From contig SKXQ01000072.1 in the NCBI GenBank assembly GCA_007128315.1, forward strand, positions 1 through 53,744: DNA of 53,744 nt, given 5' to 3'. Numbering within the stretch: the stretch's first letter is position 1; each line of letters begins with the position of its first letter. A program made the position numbers and the translations under genes. Source of the DNA: Spirochaetaceae bacterium (GTDB lineage: Bacteria; Spirochaetota; Spirochaetia; DSM-27196; SKKC01). The notes under the pieces were generated by a model. It was not told the origin of the DNA. It ran no database searches and saw only the letters and a program-made list of their open reading frames with translations. Below are positions 44,145 through 53,040 of this stretch, piece after piece.

Positions 44145-44906
44145 ATGAAACGAGAGTATCAGTATGGGATAATGCGAGCCCTTGTTCTGTTCCCGGCTTC
44201 CCTGGCGATAATCGCATCGTGCGAGCTCTTCTCAGGTACACGAACGGTCGTGCTTCATACACCGGAGCTCCCTTCGTCATGGCAGGAGTTTGCAGCGGAT
44301 CTGTGGTTTGACGTTACCGTGAACGGAACTCACGAAGGCTCAGTCAAGCCCGGAGATTCGCTGCATCTTGCGATACCGGCGGAAGGTCCATCGGTGGTTC
44401 TTGTCCTGCCCCGAATCGCACCGCGCGGCATAATTCTGATGCCGGCAGGTGCGGTAATCCGCGACAGTGAGGATATCGTATGGACATCGTGGGAAGACGG
44501 CCCGCTGGCAACGATTCTGAGACAGGTCGCCGAGGCAGGGTACCCGCTCCGCAGGGTCAATACGGTTCGCCTGCGCGAGGAGATCTCCACGCGGGCAGGC
44601 CGGCGCGCGTGGAGTATGAGCATTCCGCGGGTGGTCGACGCCATCGTCAACGAGCGCCTGCGTGTGTACGATCTGGCGCCGCAGTCTGCTGTCGATGTCG
44701 CGATAAACGCAGTGGCCGTCCCCGGGGGGGCACAGACATGGTTCAGGACAGATCCTCTGAATCCTGAGCCTGTAGAACGCCTTGGGAACGGACAGCTGGC
44801 CTTGTCGCTTCCCCCGGGAACGCACCTGCTTCTGAGCGTCGATGCAGTACGCGTGCTTGCTGTGCAGGTCTACGAGGACGGTACTGCGGTCGCGATCAGC
44901 CGATAA
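44145..44906 (+). CDS. Probable lipoprotein, function unknown
   Basis: 253 aa. Signal peptide with a lipobox-like end: [17 protein letters not shown], with Cys26 preceded by Ile-Ala-Ser, a form acceptable for spirochaete lipoproteins though not canonical L-A-G-C. The mature part is beta-rich ([49 protein letters not shown]). The central [23 protein letters not shown] region is helical. GAGGTG lies 5 nt before the ATG. The 3' end overlaps convergent leuS by 11 nt. Confidence 0.75.
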   Translation: MKREYQYGIMRALVLFPASLAIIASCELFSGTRTVVLHTPELPSSWQEFAADLWFDVTVNGTHEGSVKPGDSLHLAIPAEGPSVVLVLPRIAPRGIILMPAGAVIRDSEDIVWTSWEDGPLATILRQVAEAGYPLRRVNTVRLREEISTRAGRRAWSMSIPRVVDAIVNERLRVYDLAPQSAVDVAINAVAVPGGAQTWFRTDPLNPEPVERLGNGQLALSLPPGTHLLLSVDAVRVLAVQVYEDGTAVAISR

Positions 44907-47364
44907 CGAAGTTAACCAGGCGGTTCGGGACAGTAATGATACGTTTGACCTCTGCGTCTGCAAGATAGCCTTGTATCTTTTCGAGCGAACGAGCAGTCTC
45001 TTCGAGAACTTCTTTTGAGCTGTCCCGGTCTGCCTCGAACTCCGCTCGGACCTTCCCGTTCACCTGAACCACGATCGTCAGTTGATCGTCGATCGCGAGT
45101 GCTTCGTCGTAGTCCGGCCACGGCGCGAGTGAGACGGGCGCTTCATACCCGGCACGTTCCCACAGTTCTTCCGCGATATGAGGAGTGTACGGTGCGAGAA
45201 CGCGCAGGAAGGGTTCCCAGAGCATGCGGTACAGACTGTCTTCCTTGTACAGCTCGTTCACGAAGATCATCATCTGTGAGATTGCCGTGTTGAAATCAAG
45301 ATTCCGGGTGTCCGATTCGACTTTCTTGATGGTTTTGTGGAGCATTCTCTTCAGGGCCAGCGGGGGCTCTCCGTCAAAGAGTTCCCGTTCACCGAGGCGC
45401 CATACGCGATCAAGAAAGCGATGCATACCCATAAGCCCGCTCGTTGACCAGGGTTTGCTCTGACGAAGCGGGCCCATGAACATCTCGTAGAGACGAAGAC
45501 TGTCTGCCCCGTACTCAGCGACTACATCATCGGGGTTTACGACGTTTCCGCGGGACTTCGACATGCGATTCCCGTCCGAGCCGAGTATCATTCCCTGATT
45601 AACCAGGCGTTGAAAAGGTTCGTTGTGGGAGACAACTCCAATATCGAACAGAACCTTGTGCCAGAATCGTGCATAGAGCAGATGCAGCACCGCGTGTTCG
45701 GCGCCACCGACGTAAAGATCGACCGGGAGCCAGTAATCGAGTTTTTCCCTGTCTGCGATAGCGTTCGTGTTTTTCGGATCGATATATCGAAGGTAGTACC
45801 AGCAGGATCCCGCCCATTGCGGCATAGTGTTGGTCTCGCGCCGTCCGGTTCGGCCCGACCCGTCGGGGCACCCGCAGTGTACCCAGTCATCAACCTTCGC
45901 CAGTGGCGATTCTCCGGTGCCGGCCGGTTTATAGCTCTCGACCTCGGGCAGGGTCAGCGGGAGCTGATCTTCCGGGACGGGAACGATATCGTCCCCGCAG
46001 TGGACAAGCGGAATCGGCTCGCCCCAGTATCGCTGCCGGGAGAAGATCCAGTCTCTCAGTTTATAGTTGATCGAATGAGCGCCACACTTGTGCTTTTCAA
46101 GCCAGCTGACTATCTCGCGCTTTACCGTTCCGGTATCTTTTCCGTCAAACTGACCGGAATTGCAGGCCACCCCGTCACCGGAAAAAGCCCCGTGGGCGAT
46201 TGTCTCGCCCTGACCCCCGGCCGGCACGTCTTTCCACGACTCCACCGCCGTATCAGTGACGACCTGAATGATCGGAAGTCCGAATGTTTCGGCGAACTCG
46301 TGGTCGCGCTCGTCATGACCGGGAACGGCCATAATAGCGCCTGTTCCGTAGCTCATGAGGACGTAGTCGCTGATCCAGACAGGGATCCTCTCCCTGTTGA
46401 CCGGGTTTACTGCATACGAGCCGGTAAAGGCACCGGTCTTGTCTTTGGCGAGATCTGTTCTTTCAAGGTCGCTTTTCAGGCGTGACCGGTCGATATACCG
46501 TTGTACCTCATCAGCCTGCCCGGAAGAGGTGATTTCCTTGACTACGGGGTGCTCGGGCGAGACAACCATATAGGTTGCCCCGAAGAGCGTGTCCGGCCGG
46601 GTTGTAAAGACTTCGAGTACCTCTGTACTGTCCTCGAGCGCAAACCGCACATTCGCACCCTCGCTGCGACCGATCCAGTTCCGTTGCATGGCCTTGATGC
46701 TTTCGGGCCAGTCGAGGTCTTCGAGTCCTTCCAGCAGTCTATCGGCGTATTCCGTTATCCTGAGCATCCACTGCCGGAGCGGACGCCGCTCGACGGGATA
46801 GTCACCACGTTCGCTCCGCGGACCGTCGGGGGTTGTCAGGACTTCCTCGTTGGCCAGGACGGTTCCCATGTCCGGGCAATACCATACTGGCACTTCCTCC
46901 ATGTACGCGAGTCCCCGTTTATAGAGCTGAAGGAAGATCCATTGTGTCCAGCGGTAATAATCGGGATCGTGCGTCGATACCTCCCGGTCCCAGTCGTACG
47001 AAAACCCGAGGCTTTTGATCTGTACGCGGAAGCGATCGATATTCTCTTCGGTGGTTGTACGGGGATGCGTGCCGGTTTTCAAGGCATAGTTTTCGGCTGG
47101 AAGGCCAAAACTGTCGAACCCCATGGGATGCAGAACCGCATAGCCCTGCATCCGAAGAAATCGTGAGTATATGTCCGTAGCGGTATAACCCTCGGGGTGA
47201 CCGACATGGAGGCCCGCTGCTGATGGATAGGGAAACATATCGAGGACGTATGCCCGCTTCTCCCGGGGAATCGACGGATCCTCGGTAATCCGGAAGGTCT
47301 TGTGAGACTCCCAGTAATCCTGCCACTTCTTCTCGATAGACTTGAACGGGTATTTTCTGCTCAT
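44896..47364 (-). CDS. leuS: Leucyl-tRNA synthetase
   Basis: 822 aa, bacterial-type class I synthetase. HIGH-type motif HVGHPEGY, the CP1 editing domain with the T-rich [17 protein letters not shown] and the conserved [19 protein letters not shown], and the KMSKS-type loop [11 protein letters not shown]. The C-terminal anticodon-binding and [17 protein letters not shown] ends are complete. The ATG lacks a Shine-Dalgarno; a promoter -10 ends 9 nt upstream. A structured non-coding region with its own terminator lies 66 nt and more before the ATG, so leuS is probably transcribed independently of the CorC gene. Confidence 0.97.
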   Translation of the reverse strand: MSRKYPFKSIEKKWQDYWESHKTFRITEDPSIPREKRAYVLDMFPYPSAAGLHVGHPEGYTATDIYSRFLRMQGYAVLHPMGFDSFGLPAENYALKTGTHPRTTTEENIDRFRVQIKSLGFSYDWDREVSTHDPDYYRWTQWIFLQLYKRGLAYMEEVPVWYCPDMGTVLANEEVLTTPDGPRSERGDYPVERRPLRQWMLRITEYADRLLEGLEDLDWPESIKAMQRNWIGRSEGANVRFALEDSTEVLEVFTTRPDTLFGATYMVVSPEHPVVKEITSSGQADEVQRYIDRSRLKSDLERTDLAKDKTGAFTGSYAVNPVNRERIPVWISDYVLMSYGTGAIMAVPGHDERDHEFAETFGLPIIQVVTDTAVESWKDVPAGGQGETIAHGAFSGDGVACNSGQFDGKDTGTVKREIVSWLEKHKCGAHSINYKLRDWIFSRQRYWGEPIPLVHCGDDIVPVPEDQLPLTLPEVESYKPAGTGESPLAKVDDWVHCGCPDGSGRTGRRETNTMPQWAGSCWYYLRYIDPKNTNAIADREKLDYWLPVDLYVGGAEHAVLHLLYARFWHKVLFDIGVVSHNEPFQRLVNQGMILGSDGNRMSKSRGNVVNPDDVVAEYGADSLRLYEMFMGPLRQSKPWSTSGLMGMHRFLDRVWRLGERELFDGEPPLALKRMLHKTIKKVESDTRNLDFNTAISQMMIFVNELYKEDSLYRMLWEPFLRVLAPYTPHIAEELWERAGYEAPVSLAPWPDYDEALAIDDQLTIVVQVNGKVRAEFEADRDSSKEVLEETARSLEKIQGYLADAEVKRIITVPNRLVNFVIG

Positions 47365-47373
47365 GATCCGGAA

Positions 47374-47403
47374 ATACTACCGAGAACGGAGAATACGGGT
47401 CAA
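47374..47403 (-). promoter_or_regulatory. Promoter of leuS placed for a near-leaderless mRNA
   Basis: -35 TTGACC (47403-47398, 5 of 6), 18-nt spacer, -10 TAGTAT (47379-47374, 4 of 6). The -10 ends 9 nt before the ATG, giving a predicted leader of about 2-3 nt. Confidence 0.6.
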
Positions 47404-47430
47404 CGAAGCGTTCAGTGATTAAAAAAGGGC

Positions 47431-47469
47431 AAAAAAATCCCCTCAGGAAAGGAGGTAGAACCTGAGGGG
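47431..47469 (-). terminator. Strong rho-independent terminator upstream of leuS
   Basis: Read on the minus strand: nine-bp GC-rich stem CCCCTCAGG/CCTGAGGGG, 13-nt loop, then A and seven T. It would end transcripts from the CorC-like gene or a separate RNA before leuS. Confidence 0.85.
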
Positions 47470-47696
47470 CAACGCGGAAAGGACAACGTACAACCACACG
47501 ACTCGTTTCCGCTGACGACCACTTCATATCCGTGCTCACTCCGGATGGTGTGCCCGAAGTGAAGGTGGCGACTTACACGGGTGAAGCCACGTCAGCGTTG
47601 TGAATGTGCTGTCGGATTAGTCGCCAACGGCGGTGCATCGTCAAACACATTCACCCTGTAAACACAGACAGAGCTTCTCTGGTTACAGTTTTTTTT
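47470..47696. ncRNA. Structured non-coding region, candidate small RNA or structured 3' UTR
   Basis: Between the CorC-like gene and leuS there is no plausible gene, but the DNA holds a nested, ordered set of inverted repeats. GCGGAAA (47474) pairs with TTTCCGC (47506). CGCTGACG (47510) pairs with CGTCAGCG (47590), enclosing CACTTC/GAAGTG (47520, 47556) and ATCCG/CGGAT (47528, 47542). GTGAATGTG (47600) pairs with CACATTCAC (47646), enclosing CGCC/GGCG (47622, 47629). A competing pair, GGCGACT (47567) with AGTCGCC (47619), cannot coexist with two of these unless pseudoknotted. Terminator-like hairpins face outward at both ends, so strand is undecided. No tmRNA, SRP, RNase P, 6S or T-box consensus was recognised. 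Confidence 0.6.
47656..47696 (+). terminator. Plus-strand terminator-like hairpin at the CorC gene end
   Basis: CTGTAA (47656-47661), inner CAGAG/CTCTG, TTACAG (47683-47688), then eight T. It includes the minus-strand CorC stop codon. No plus-strand gene ends here, which supports a plus-strand RNA. Confidence 0.5.
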
Positions 47697-48960
47697 CAGA
47701 TTCCTGTATTTCGGTGGTTTTTTTTGGAATAAAGCGGACGGAAAGCACCTGTTTTCTCGATATCTCTTCAATGCTGAAGGCTCCAAAGGGTGTTTCGACG
47801 CGCTCCGAAGCCTGGGGTATACGGCCGATTTTCTCGGAAATATACCCGGCGACCGTCTGTATGTTTCGCCGATGGGGGAAATTGACCGCAAGATAGTCGT
47901 TCACGGCGTACAAGGGGGTATCACCGGCCATGCGGTAACTGCCGTCGGGCTGGTGGACAATGCGCTGCTGTTCACCCTGATCGCTTTCATCGTAAATTTC
48001 GCCGAAAATCTCCTCGACTACATCCTCGAGGGTCACGATTCCCGCGAGCCCTCCGTATTCGTCGAGCACGACTGCGAGGTGTTTCCGTTCGCGGCGAAAC
48101 TGCGCGAGCATGGCCTGTATCTTGTGCGTCTCCGGTACGAAAATCGGGCTCATCATAACGTCCTTGAGACGCAGATCACCGATGCTGCTTTCGTCGGAGG
48201 ACACGCTCTGAGCGAGATCCCGGGCGTGCACGACACCGACGATCCGCTCGGGATCACGATCGTACACCGGAAATCGCGAGAACCCCCGATTCAGGATCAC
48301 AGGAAAGACGTCGGAGACGAGGGTGTTTTTGTCCAGGCTGAACACCTGTGTGCGGTGCGTCATGATCATACTGACGGTCACGTCGTTAAAACGAAAGACG
48401 TTCTTCACCAGCCAGGATTCATGACTGGACAGCACTCCTACGCTCGCCGCGTGTCTCACGAGCGAAAGGATGCCCTCGGTCGTAGGCGTCCTGTGGGTGC
48501 TTCCACCGGTAAGTCGGCTGATTCCGCTGCTGACCCAGGAAACGAAGAGCACGAGTGGGAGAAACAGGATCTCGAGAATCCTGATCAGCCGTGCCGTATG
48601 GCACGCTATGCGTTCATTATGAACTATAGCGATCTGCTTCGGAGTAACCTCGCCGAAAATCAGAATGAAGAGCGTAAGGACACCGGTGGCTATACCCGGT
48701 CCGGAATCACCGAAGTAACGGGTTGCCAGCACAGTCGCCAGGCTCGCCGCGGTAATGTTCACGAGATTATTTCCAATCAGGATCGTCGAGAGCAGGCGAT
48801 CGGGACGCTGAATCAGCTTCTGTACGTGCTTCCCCTGGCGAGGCCAACGATCAGTAATGCCGTGAAGCTGGGACGGGCTGAGCGACGTGTACGCTGTTTC
48901 AACCCCCGAGAAGAATCCGGACAGGCCAAGCAGGCCGACCAGAAAGAAAGCCCCTGTCAC
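47683..48960 (-). CDS. CNNM/CorC-family membrane protein (HlyC/CorC-like)
   Basis: 425 aa. N-terminal CNNM transmembrane domain (about 1-190; the initial FFLVGLLGLSGFFSGVETAYTSL is characteristic), a CBS pair at about 205-335 (MIMTHRTQVFSL, GFSRFPVYDRDPERIVGVVHARDL; HLAVVLDEYGGLAGIVTLEDVVEEIFGEI is the second CBS with the family's signature) and a C-terminal CorC_HlyC domain (about 345-425, GSYRMAGDTPLYAVNDYL). Family members affect Mg2+ or Na+ transport, or were named after hemolysin C. GTG start with GGAG 8 nt upstream. Confidence 0.94.
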   Translation of the reverse strand: MTGAFFLVGLLGLSGFFSGVETAYTSLSPSQLHGITDRWPRQGKHVQKLIQRPDRLLSTILIGNNLVNITAASLATVLATRYFGDSGPGIATGVLTLFILIFGEVTPKQIAIVHNERIACHTARLIRILEILFLPLVLFVSWVSSGISRLTGGSTHRTPTTEGILSLVRHAASVGVLSSHESWLVKNVFRFNDVTVSMIMTHRTQVFSLDKNTLVSDVFPVILNRGFSRFPVYDRDPERIVGVVHARDLAQSVSSDESSIGDLRLKDVMMSPIFVPETHKIQAMLAQFRRERKHLAVVLDEYGGLAGIVTLEDVVEEIFGEIYDESDQGEQQRIVHQPDGSYRMAGDTPLYAVNDYLAVNFPHRRNIQTVAGYISEKIGRIPQASERVETPFGAFSIEEISRKQVLSVRFIPKKTTEIQESEKKL

Positions 48961-49107
48961 AGCACGTTCTCCACCGGGTACAGCATCCGATAGCTTGCGA
49001 TTATGTGATGTATTGAATGATGTGGAAGAGGGTCGGGATCGTCCATGACGTTACCTGCAGGAAACTATACCCGCAGGTTTCTGCATGGGCAAGTGGATAC
49101 GGTGGTA

Positions 49108-49464
49108 TCAGCTGACTTTCAGAACGTCGCCGATAACCTGCTCGAGCGTTTCCTTGGGCAGGGCTCCCGCGGCCATCTGAGGCTTCTCGTCTACAGGTAT
49201 GAAAAGTATGGAAGGAATGCTCTGTATTCCGAATGCTCCTGCGAGCTCCTGTTCCTTGTCGGTATCAACCTTATAGATGTCGATCCTGTCCTTGTAGTTT
49301 TCGGACAGTTCTTCAAGGATGGGGGCCACCATTTTACATGGGCCGCACCAGTCGGCGTAGAAGTCAATAATTGCGGGACGCTCACCTTTGAACGACCACT
49401 CGCTCTCGTTCTTGAAATCGAAAACCTTGTTAATGAAATCATCGGTTGTCATTTTTTGTGTCAT
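49108..49464 (-). CDS. trxA: Thioredoxin
   Basis: 118 aa, standard thioredoxin with a slightly long N-terminus. Active site WCGPC at 39-43 after IIDFYAD, the buried Asp of the family in IDFYADW, cis-Pro in SIPSILF, and the C-terminal helix ending LKVS. Cytosolic disulfide reductant. Preceded by AAAGGAG 7 nt from the ATG and a promoter with TTGTCA, 17 nt, TATCTT. Read toward the CorC-like gene on the same strand with 147 nt between. Confidence 0.96.
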   Translation of the reverse strand: MTQKMTTDDFINKVFDFKNESEWSFKGERPAIIDFYADWCGPCKMVAPILEELSENYKDRIDIYKVDTDKEQELAGAFGIQSIPSILFIPVDEKPQMAAGALPKETLEQVIGDVLKVS

Positions 49465-49492
49465 AAGAATGCTCCTTTCTGTTTATATATGA

Positions 49493-49521
49493 AAGATAAT
49501 ATATTTAAATGTATCTGACAA
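49493..49521 (-). promoter_or_regulatory. Promoter of trxA
   Basis: -35 TTGTCA (49521-49516, 5 of 6), 17 nt, -10 TATCTT (49498-49493, 4 of 6), in an A/T-rich stretch. Confidence 0.6.
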
Positions 49522-49529
49522 GCCCCGAA

Positions 49530-50996
49530 TCACAGATATGGCGACAACAGTCGGGCGACACCGTCTCGCAGCTTGACCGCAACCGGTCTGCCGTCTACAT
49601 CGTCCAGGGTGACCGGTTCGGAGCGGTCGATAACCGATCGTATATGGCCGTCGAGCTTATCGGCAAGCTCGGTGCCGTAACATTCCATTCCAAGCTCAAA
49701 ATTGAGCCTGAGACTGCGCGGATCCCAGTTGGAGCTGCCGATCAGTGCATACGTGCCGTCCACGACAAGCAGCTTCGTGTGGTCGAACGGTGGTGGGCTC
49801 ATCCACACATTGCAGCCCCACTCGAGAACCTGCCACAGCTGTGCCGCGGCCGCCCACGCGACGAGCTTGAGATTGTTTTCGCGGGGCAGAACAATATCCA
49901 CGTGTACGCCCCGAAGAGAGCAGGTGTTCAGCGCGGTTATGAGTGATCGGTCCGGGAGGAAATAGGGGGTCATGATCCTGACCGAGGTCTCGGCGACGCT
50001 GAGTGCACCCTGAAAAGCCATACTCATCTTGTCGAGGTCCTGGTCGGGTCCGTCAGGGATGACCCTGCAGCACAAGGTGCCGTCGGTGTGGTCGGGCGGG
50101 TAGAACCATGGCTCTCCGGAAAGATGTTCGCCGGTCGTGAAGATCCAGTCCTCAACAAAGGTCGCCTGCAGCTCTGTCACAATAGGTCCCAGAACCCGAA
50201 AATGCATGTCGTGGGTCGGATGAACGGTGTTGCCATCAATTATGTGGTTTCCGCGTATGTTCATACCGCCGGTGAAGCCCAATCGGCCGTCCACGACCAT
50301 GATCTTACGGTGGTTTCTGAGATTCAGATACGGCGAGCTCGACGGAAGCAGCCCCGACATGAACGTCGCCGTTCGTACGCCCCGCTTGCGAAGCCGGTAG
50401 GTAATGGGGGGAAGTGAGTAACGGGCACCGGCAGCATCGATCATGACCCGAACCGCAACGCCACGCTCGACGGCAGCAGCGAGGGCGTCTTCGAAGCGGT
50501 GGCCAAGCTCATCGTTGGAAAATATATATACCGTGAGCGTGATCGACTTTCGGGCCGAACTGATCGCCTCGAGCATCGCCGGATAGGCCTCGTCTCCATC
50601 CTTGAGCGGCTCTACGGCGTTGCCTTTCAGCAGGTGCAGCTGTGTCAGCATGCCGGTGAGGCGCGCCATTTCAACAAGATTTGACCGTTCGGCGGGGATG
50701 AACTCGCTCAGTTCTTCCAGTGAACACGCAAGCTCGTTGATAGTCGGGAGATGATTGAGCTCGTTACCCCGCATTCCTGCAACCCGCCGGCGGATGCGGT
50801 TTATACCCAGAAGCACGTACAGGACAGGACCAATAAAGGGGGCGAGCCAGCACAGACCGACCCAGGCAACTGCCGCACGACTGTCGCGTTTATAAAGGAC
50901 CGCGTGTACGGACGCAGTCACTGACAGACCCAGTCCTATCGCGGCAGTGAAAAGAGGCCAGAGAGAACGGAAAAGCTGCACAATCGTTTCGGTCAT
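49530..50996 (-). CDS. cls: Cardiolipin synthase (phospholipase D superfamily)
   Basis: 488 aa membrane-associated enzyme, condensing two phosphatidylglycerol molecules into cardiolipin. Two N-terminal TM helices (about 8-35 and 45-65) precede two HKD motifs: H229-x-K231-x4-D236 (NHRKIMVVDGRLGFTGG) and H406-x-K408-x4-D413 (DHTKLLVVDGTYALIGSSNWDPRSL). Both are complete, so an active enzyme is expected. The 5' end is divergent from htpG. Confidence 0.95.
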   Translation of the reverse strand: MTETIVQLFRSLWPLFTAAIGLGLSVTASVHAVLYKRDSRAAVAWVGLCWLAPFIGPVLYVLLGINRIRRRVAGMRGNELNHLPTINELACSLEELSEFIPAERSNLVEMARLTGMLTQLHLLKGNAVEPLKDGDEAYPAMLEAISSARKSITLTVYIFSNDELGHRFEDALAAAVERGVAVRVMIDAAGARYSLPPITYRLRKRGVRTATFMSGLLPSSSPYLNLRNHRKIMVVDGRLGFTGGMNIRGNHIIDGNTVHPTHDMHFRVLGPIVTELQATFVEDWIFTTGEHLSGEPWFYPPDHTDGTLCCRVIPDGPDQDLDKMSMAFQGALSVAETSVRIMTPYFLPDRSLITALNTCSLRGVHVDIVLPRENNLKLVAWAAAAQLWQVLEWGCNVWMSPPPFDHTKLLVVDGTYALIGSSNWDPRSLRLNFELGMECYGTELADKLDGHIRSVIDRSEPVTLDDVDGRPVAVKLRDGVARLLSPYL

Positions 50997-51056
50997 ATGA
51001 TATGCTCACTATATTCTCACGCACCGTGATAACTGCCAAGAAGAATAGCGTGACAA

Positions 51057-51085
51057 TTGCCCAACGACCGCGGCTTTGCTACATT
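51057..51085 (+). promoter_or_regulatory. Candidate promoter of htpG
   Basis: -35 TTGCCC (51057-51062), 17 nt, -10 TACATT (51080-51085), 4 of 6 each. No CIRCE or sigma-32-like sequence was seen in the gap 50997-51171. Confidence 0.45.
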
Positions 51086-51109
51086 TTAGACGCAAATCTG
51101 AAACGGAAT

Positions 51110-51132
51110 CGCATTCACACGCGGTGAATGCG
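51110..51132. promoter_or_regulatory. Perfect palindrome in the htpG leader
   Basis: CGCATTCAC (51110-51118) and GTGAATGCG (51124-51132), exact inverted 9-bp arms around a 5-nt spacer. It is about 17-40 nt past the predicted transcription start and 26 nt before AAGGAGG. It could be a repressor site or an RNA hairpin. Confidence 0.6.
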
Positions 51133-51171
51133 CATCGTGAAACACACGAACACATGCAAGGAGGATTGGCC

Positions 51172-53037
51172 ATGCCAGTCGTTACACACAAATTCGAGAC
51201 GGAAGTCTCGCAGTTACTGCAACTGATCATCCACAGTCTCTACTCCAACAAGGAGATATTCATTCGGGAGCTCGTTTCGAACTCGAGCGATGCTCTCGAC
51301 AAGCTCAAGTATCTCACCCTCACTGACGAGTCCATGAAGTCGCTCCCCTTCGATCCCCGGGTGGATATCGAGTTCGATGAGGAGAACTACAACACGATCA
51401 CGATTCGCGATACCGGCATAGGCATGAACGAGGAAGACCTGATCGCGAACCTCGGAACCATCGCCTCGAGCGGGACCAGGAATTTCATTGGAAATCTGAC
51501 TGGTGATGCGAAGCGCGACTCGAACCTGATAGGTCAGTTTGGCGTGGGATTCTATGCCTGCTTCATGGTCGCAGACCGGGTGCAGGTCATTAGCCGCAAG
51601 GCAGGAGAAGATGCTGCCTGGCGCTGGGAAAGCGACGGCAAGGGCGAGTTCAGTGTCGAGCCCACGGTGAAAGACAGCCACGGGACCGACGTAATCCTGC
51701 ACCTGAACGACGAAGGCAAGAGCTTTGCGTCACGATGGCGCATCGAGGAAGTAGTCAAAAAGTACTCCAACCACATCGCTTTCCCGATATGGCTCCACTA
51801 CGAGAAGAAAGAGTACGACGACAAGGGAGCGGTTACCGGGTCCACTCCTGTCAGCGATCAGGTCAACTCTGCAAGCGCCCTGTGGAAGCGCTCCAAGTCG
51901 GAAATCACCGACGAAGAGTACAAGGAGTTCTACAAGACCATTTCCCACGGAGACGAGGAACCGCTTTTCTGGCTCCATACGCAGGCGGAAGGGACGCTCG
52001 AGTACACCACGCTGTTTTTTGTGCCCAAGCACGCTCCTATGGACATGTACTACGTCGACTACCGTCCGGGGGTAAAACTCTACGTGAAGCGAGTGTTTAT
52101 TACCGACGACGAGAAGGAGCTTATGCCCGCATATCTCAGGTTCCTGCGTGGTGTTATCGACAGCGAGGACCTGCCGCTGAACGTGAGCCGGGAGATCCTG
52201 CAGGAAAACAGGGTACTCGCTACCATCAAGTCGCAGTCGGTCAAAAAAGTGCTCGCCGAGCTCGAACGTATTGCGAACAACGACCCCGACACCTACAAGG
52301 CGTTCATTGAACAGTACAACCGGCCCCTCAAGGAAGGCCTGTACTCGGATTTCGCCAACCGCGAGCAGCTTCTGAAACTCATCCGCTACAAGAGCTCGTC
52401 GGTGGACGGCATGACGAGTCTTGCCGACTACAAGAGCCGCATGCTCGAAGACCAGAAGGCGATTTACTACATAACCGGCGACAAGGAACATAACCTCAGG
52501 AACTCTCCGCTTCTCGAGGCTTACCGCAGGAAGAACATCGAAGTCCTGATCATGGACGACGACCTCGACGAAATAGTCGTTCCCACCCTCGGCGAGTACG
52601 ACGGGGTGGAGCTCAAGCCGGTAAACCGCAGCGATGCGGGCGAAGACATAAAAGACGAGAAAGACGAGCAGAAGGAAGCAGAACTCAAACCGGCGCTCGA
52701 ACGCGTCAAACAGGCTCTCGGAGACCAGGTCAAGGACGTCCGTTCGAGCGTGCGTCTCGCCGACTCACCAAGCTGCATAGTAGTGGACGATTCTGACCCC
52801 ACCATGAAGATGCAGCAGCTGCTCAAGGCAATGGGCCAGCAGGACGCCCCGGAAGTCGTGCCGATTCTCGAAGTCAATCCCGACCACGAGCTGGTCAAGC
52901 GGCTGATCAATGCCGATGACGACGCACTCGAAGACCTCAGCGTTATACTCTTCGGGCAGGCAGTGCTTGTCGAAGGTGGGGAACTCAAGGACCCTGCCGA
53001 TTTCGTGAAGCGAATGAATCGAAGGCTCGGAAGCTGA
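51172..53037 (+). CDS. htpG: Hsp90-family chaperone HtpG
   Basis: 621 aa ATP-driven dimeric chaperone. GHKL ATPase motifs: ELVSNSSDALDKL (motif I Asn), IRDTGIGMNEEDL (motif II) and GQFGVGFYACFMVAD (motif III); middle domain SREILQENR; C-terminal dimerisation domain ending MNRRLGS. Start ATG 51172 has AAGGAGG upstream; an in-frame start at 51076 would read through the leader palindrome. Cytosolic. Close to the K+ channel gene, 3 nt downstream. Confidence 0.97.
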   Translation: MPVVTHKFETEVSQLLQLIIHSLYSNKEIFIRELVSNSSDALDKLKYLTLTDESMKSLPFDPRVDIEFDEENYNTITIRDTGIGMNEEDLIANLGTIASSGTRNFIGNLTGDAKRDSNLIGQFGVGFYACFMVADRVQVISRKAGEDAAWRWESDGKGEFSVEPTVKDSHGTDVILHLNDEGKSFASRWRIEEVVKKYSNHIAFPIWLHYEKKEYDDKGAVTGSTPVSDQVNSASALWKRSKSEITDEEYKEFYKTISHGDEEPLFWLHTQAEGTLEYTTLFFVPKHAPMDMYYVDYRPGVKLYVKRVFITDDEKELMPAYLRFLRGVIDSEDLPLNVSREILQENRVLATIKSQSVKKVLAELERIANNDPDTYKAFIEQYNRPLKEGLYSDFANREQLLKLIRYKSSSVDGMTSLADYKSRMLEDQKAIYYITGDKEHNLRNSPLLEAYRRKNIEVLIMDDDLDEIVVPTLGEYDGVELKPVNRSDAGEDIKDEKDEQKEAELKPALERVKQALGDQVKDVRSSVRLADSPSCIVVDDSDPTMKMQQLLKAMGQQDAPEVVPILEVNPDHELVKRLINADDDALEDLSVILFGQAVLVEGGELKDPADFVKRMNRRLGS

Positions 53038-53040
53038 TAC

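Noticed and set aside
47365-47700. T-box or tmRNA before leuS
   Set aside because: No AGGGTGG-type T-box bulge sequence, no CCA-ending tRNA-like domain and no tag frame; the leuS promoter lies after the terminator.
47592-47891. Small minus-strand frame overlapping the structured region
   Set aside because: It runs in another frame through the 3' part of the CorC gene and into the hairpins; no ribosome-binding site and composition unlike a protein.
47872-48993. 373-codon plus-strand frame opposite the CorC-like gene
   Set aside because: The minus strand has complete CNNM, CBS and CorC domains; the plus frame has none.
50997-51171. CIRCE element before htpG
   Set aside because: The palindrome found has different arms and a 5-nt spacer; TTAGCACTC/GAGTGCTAA is absent.
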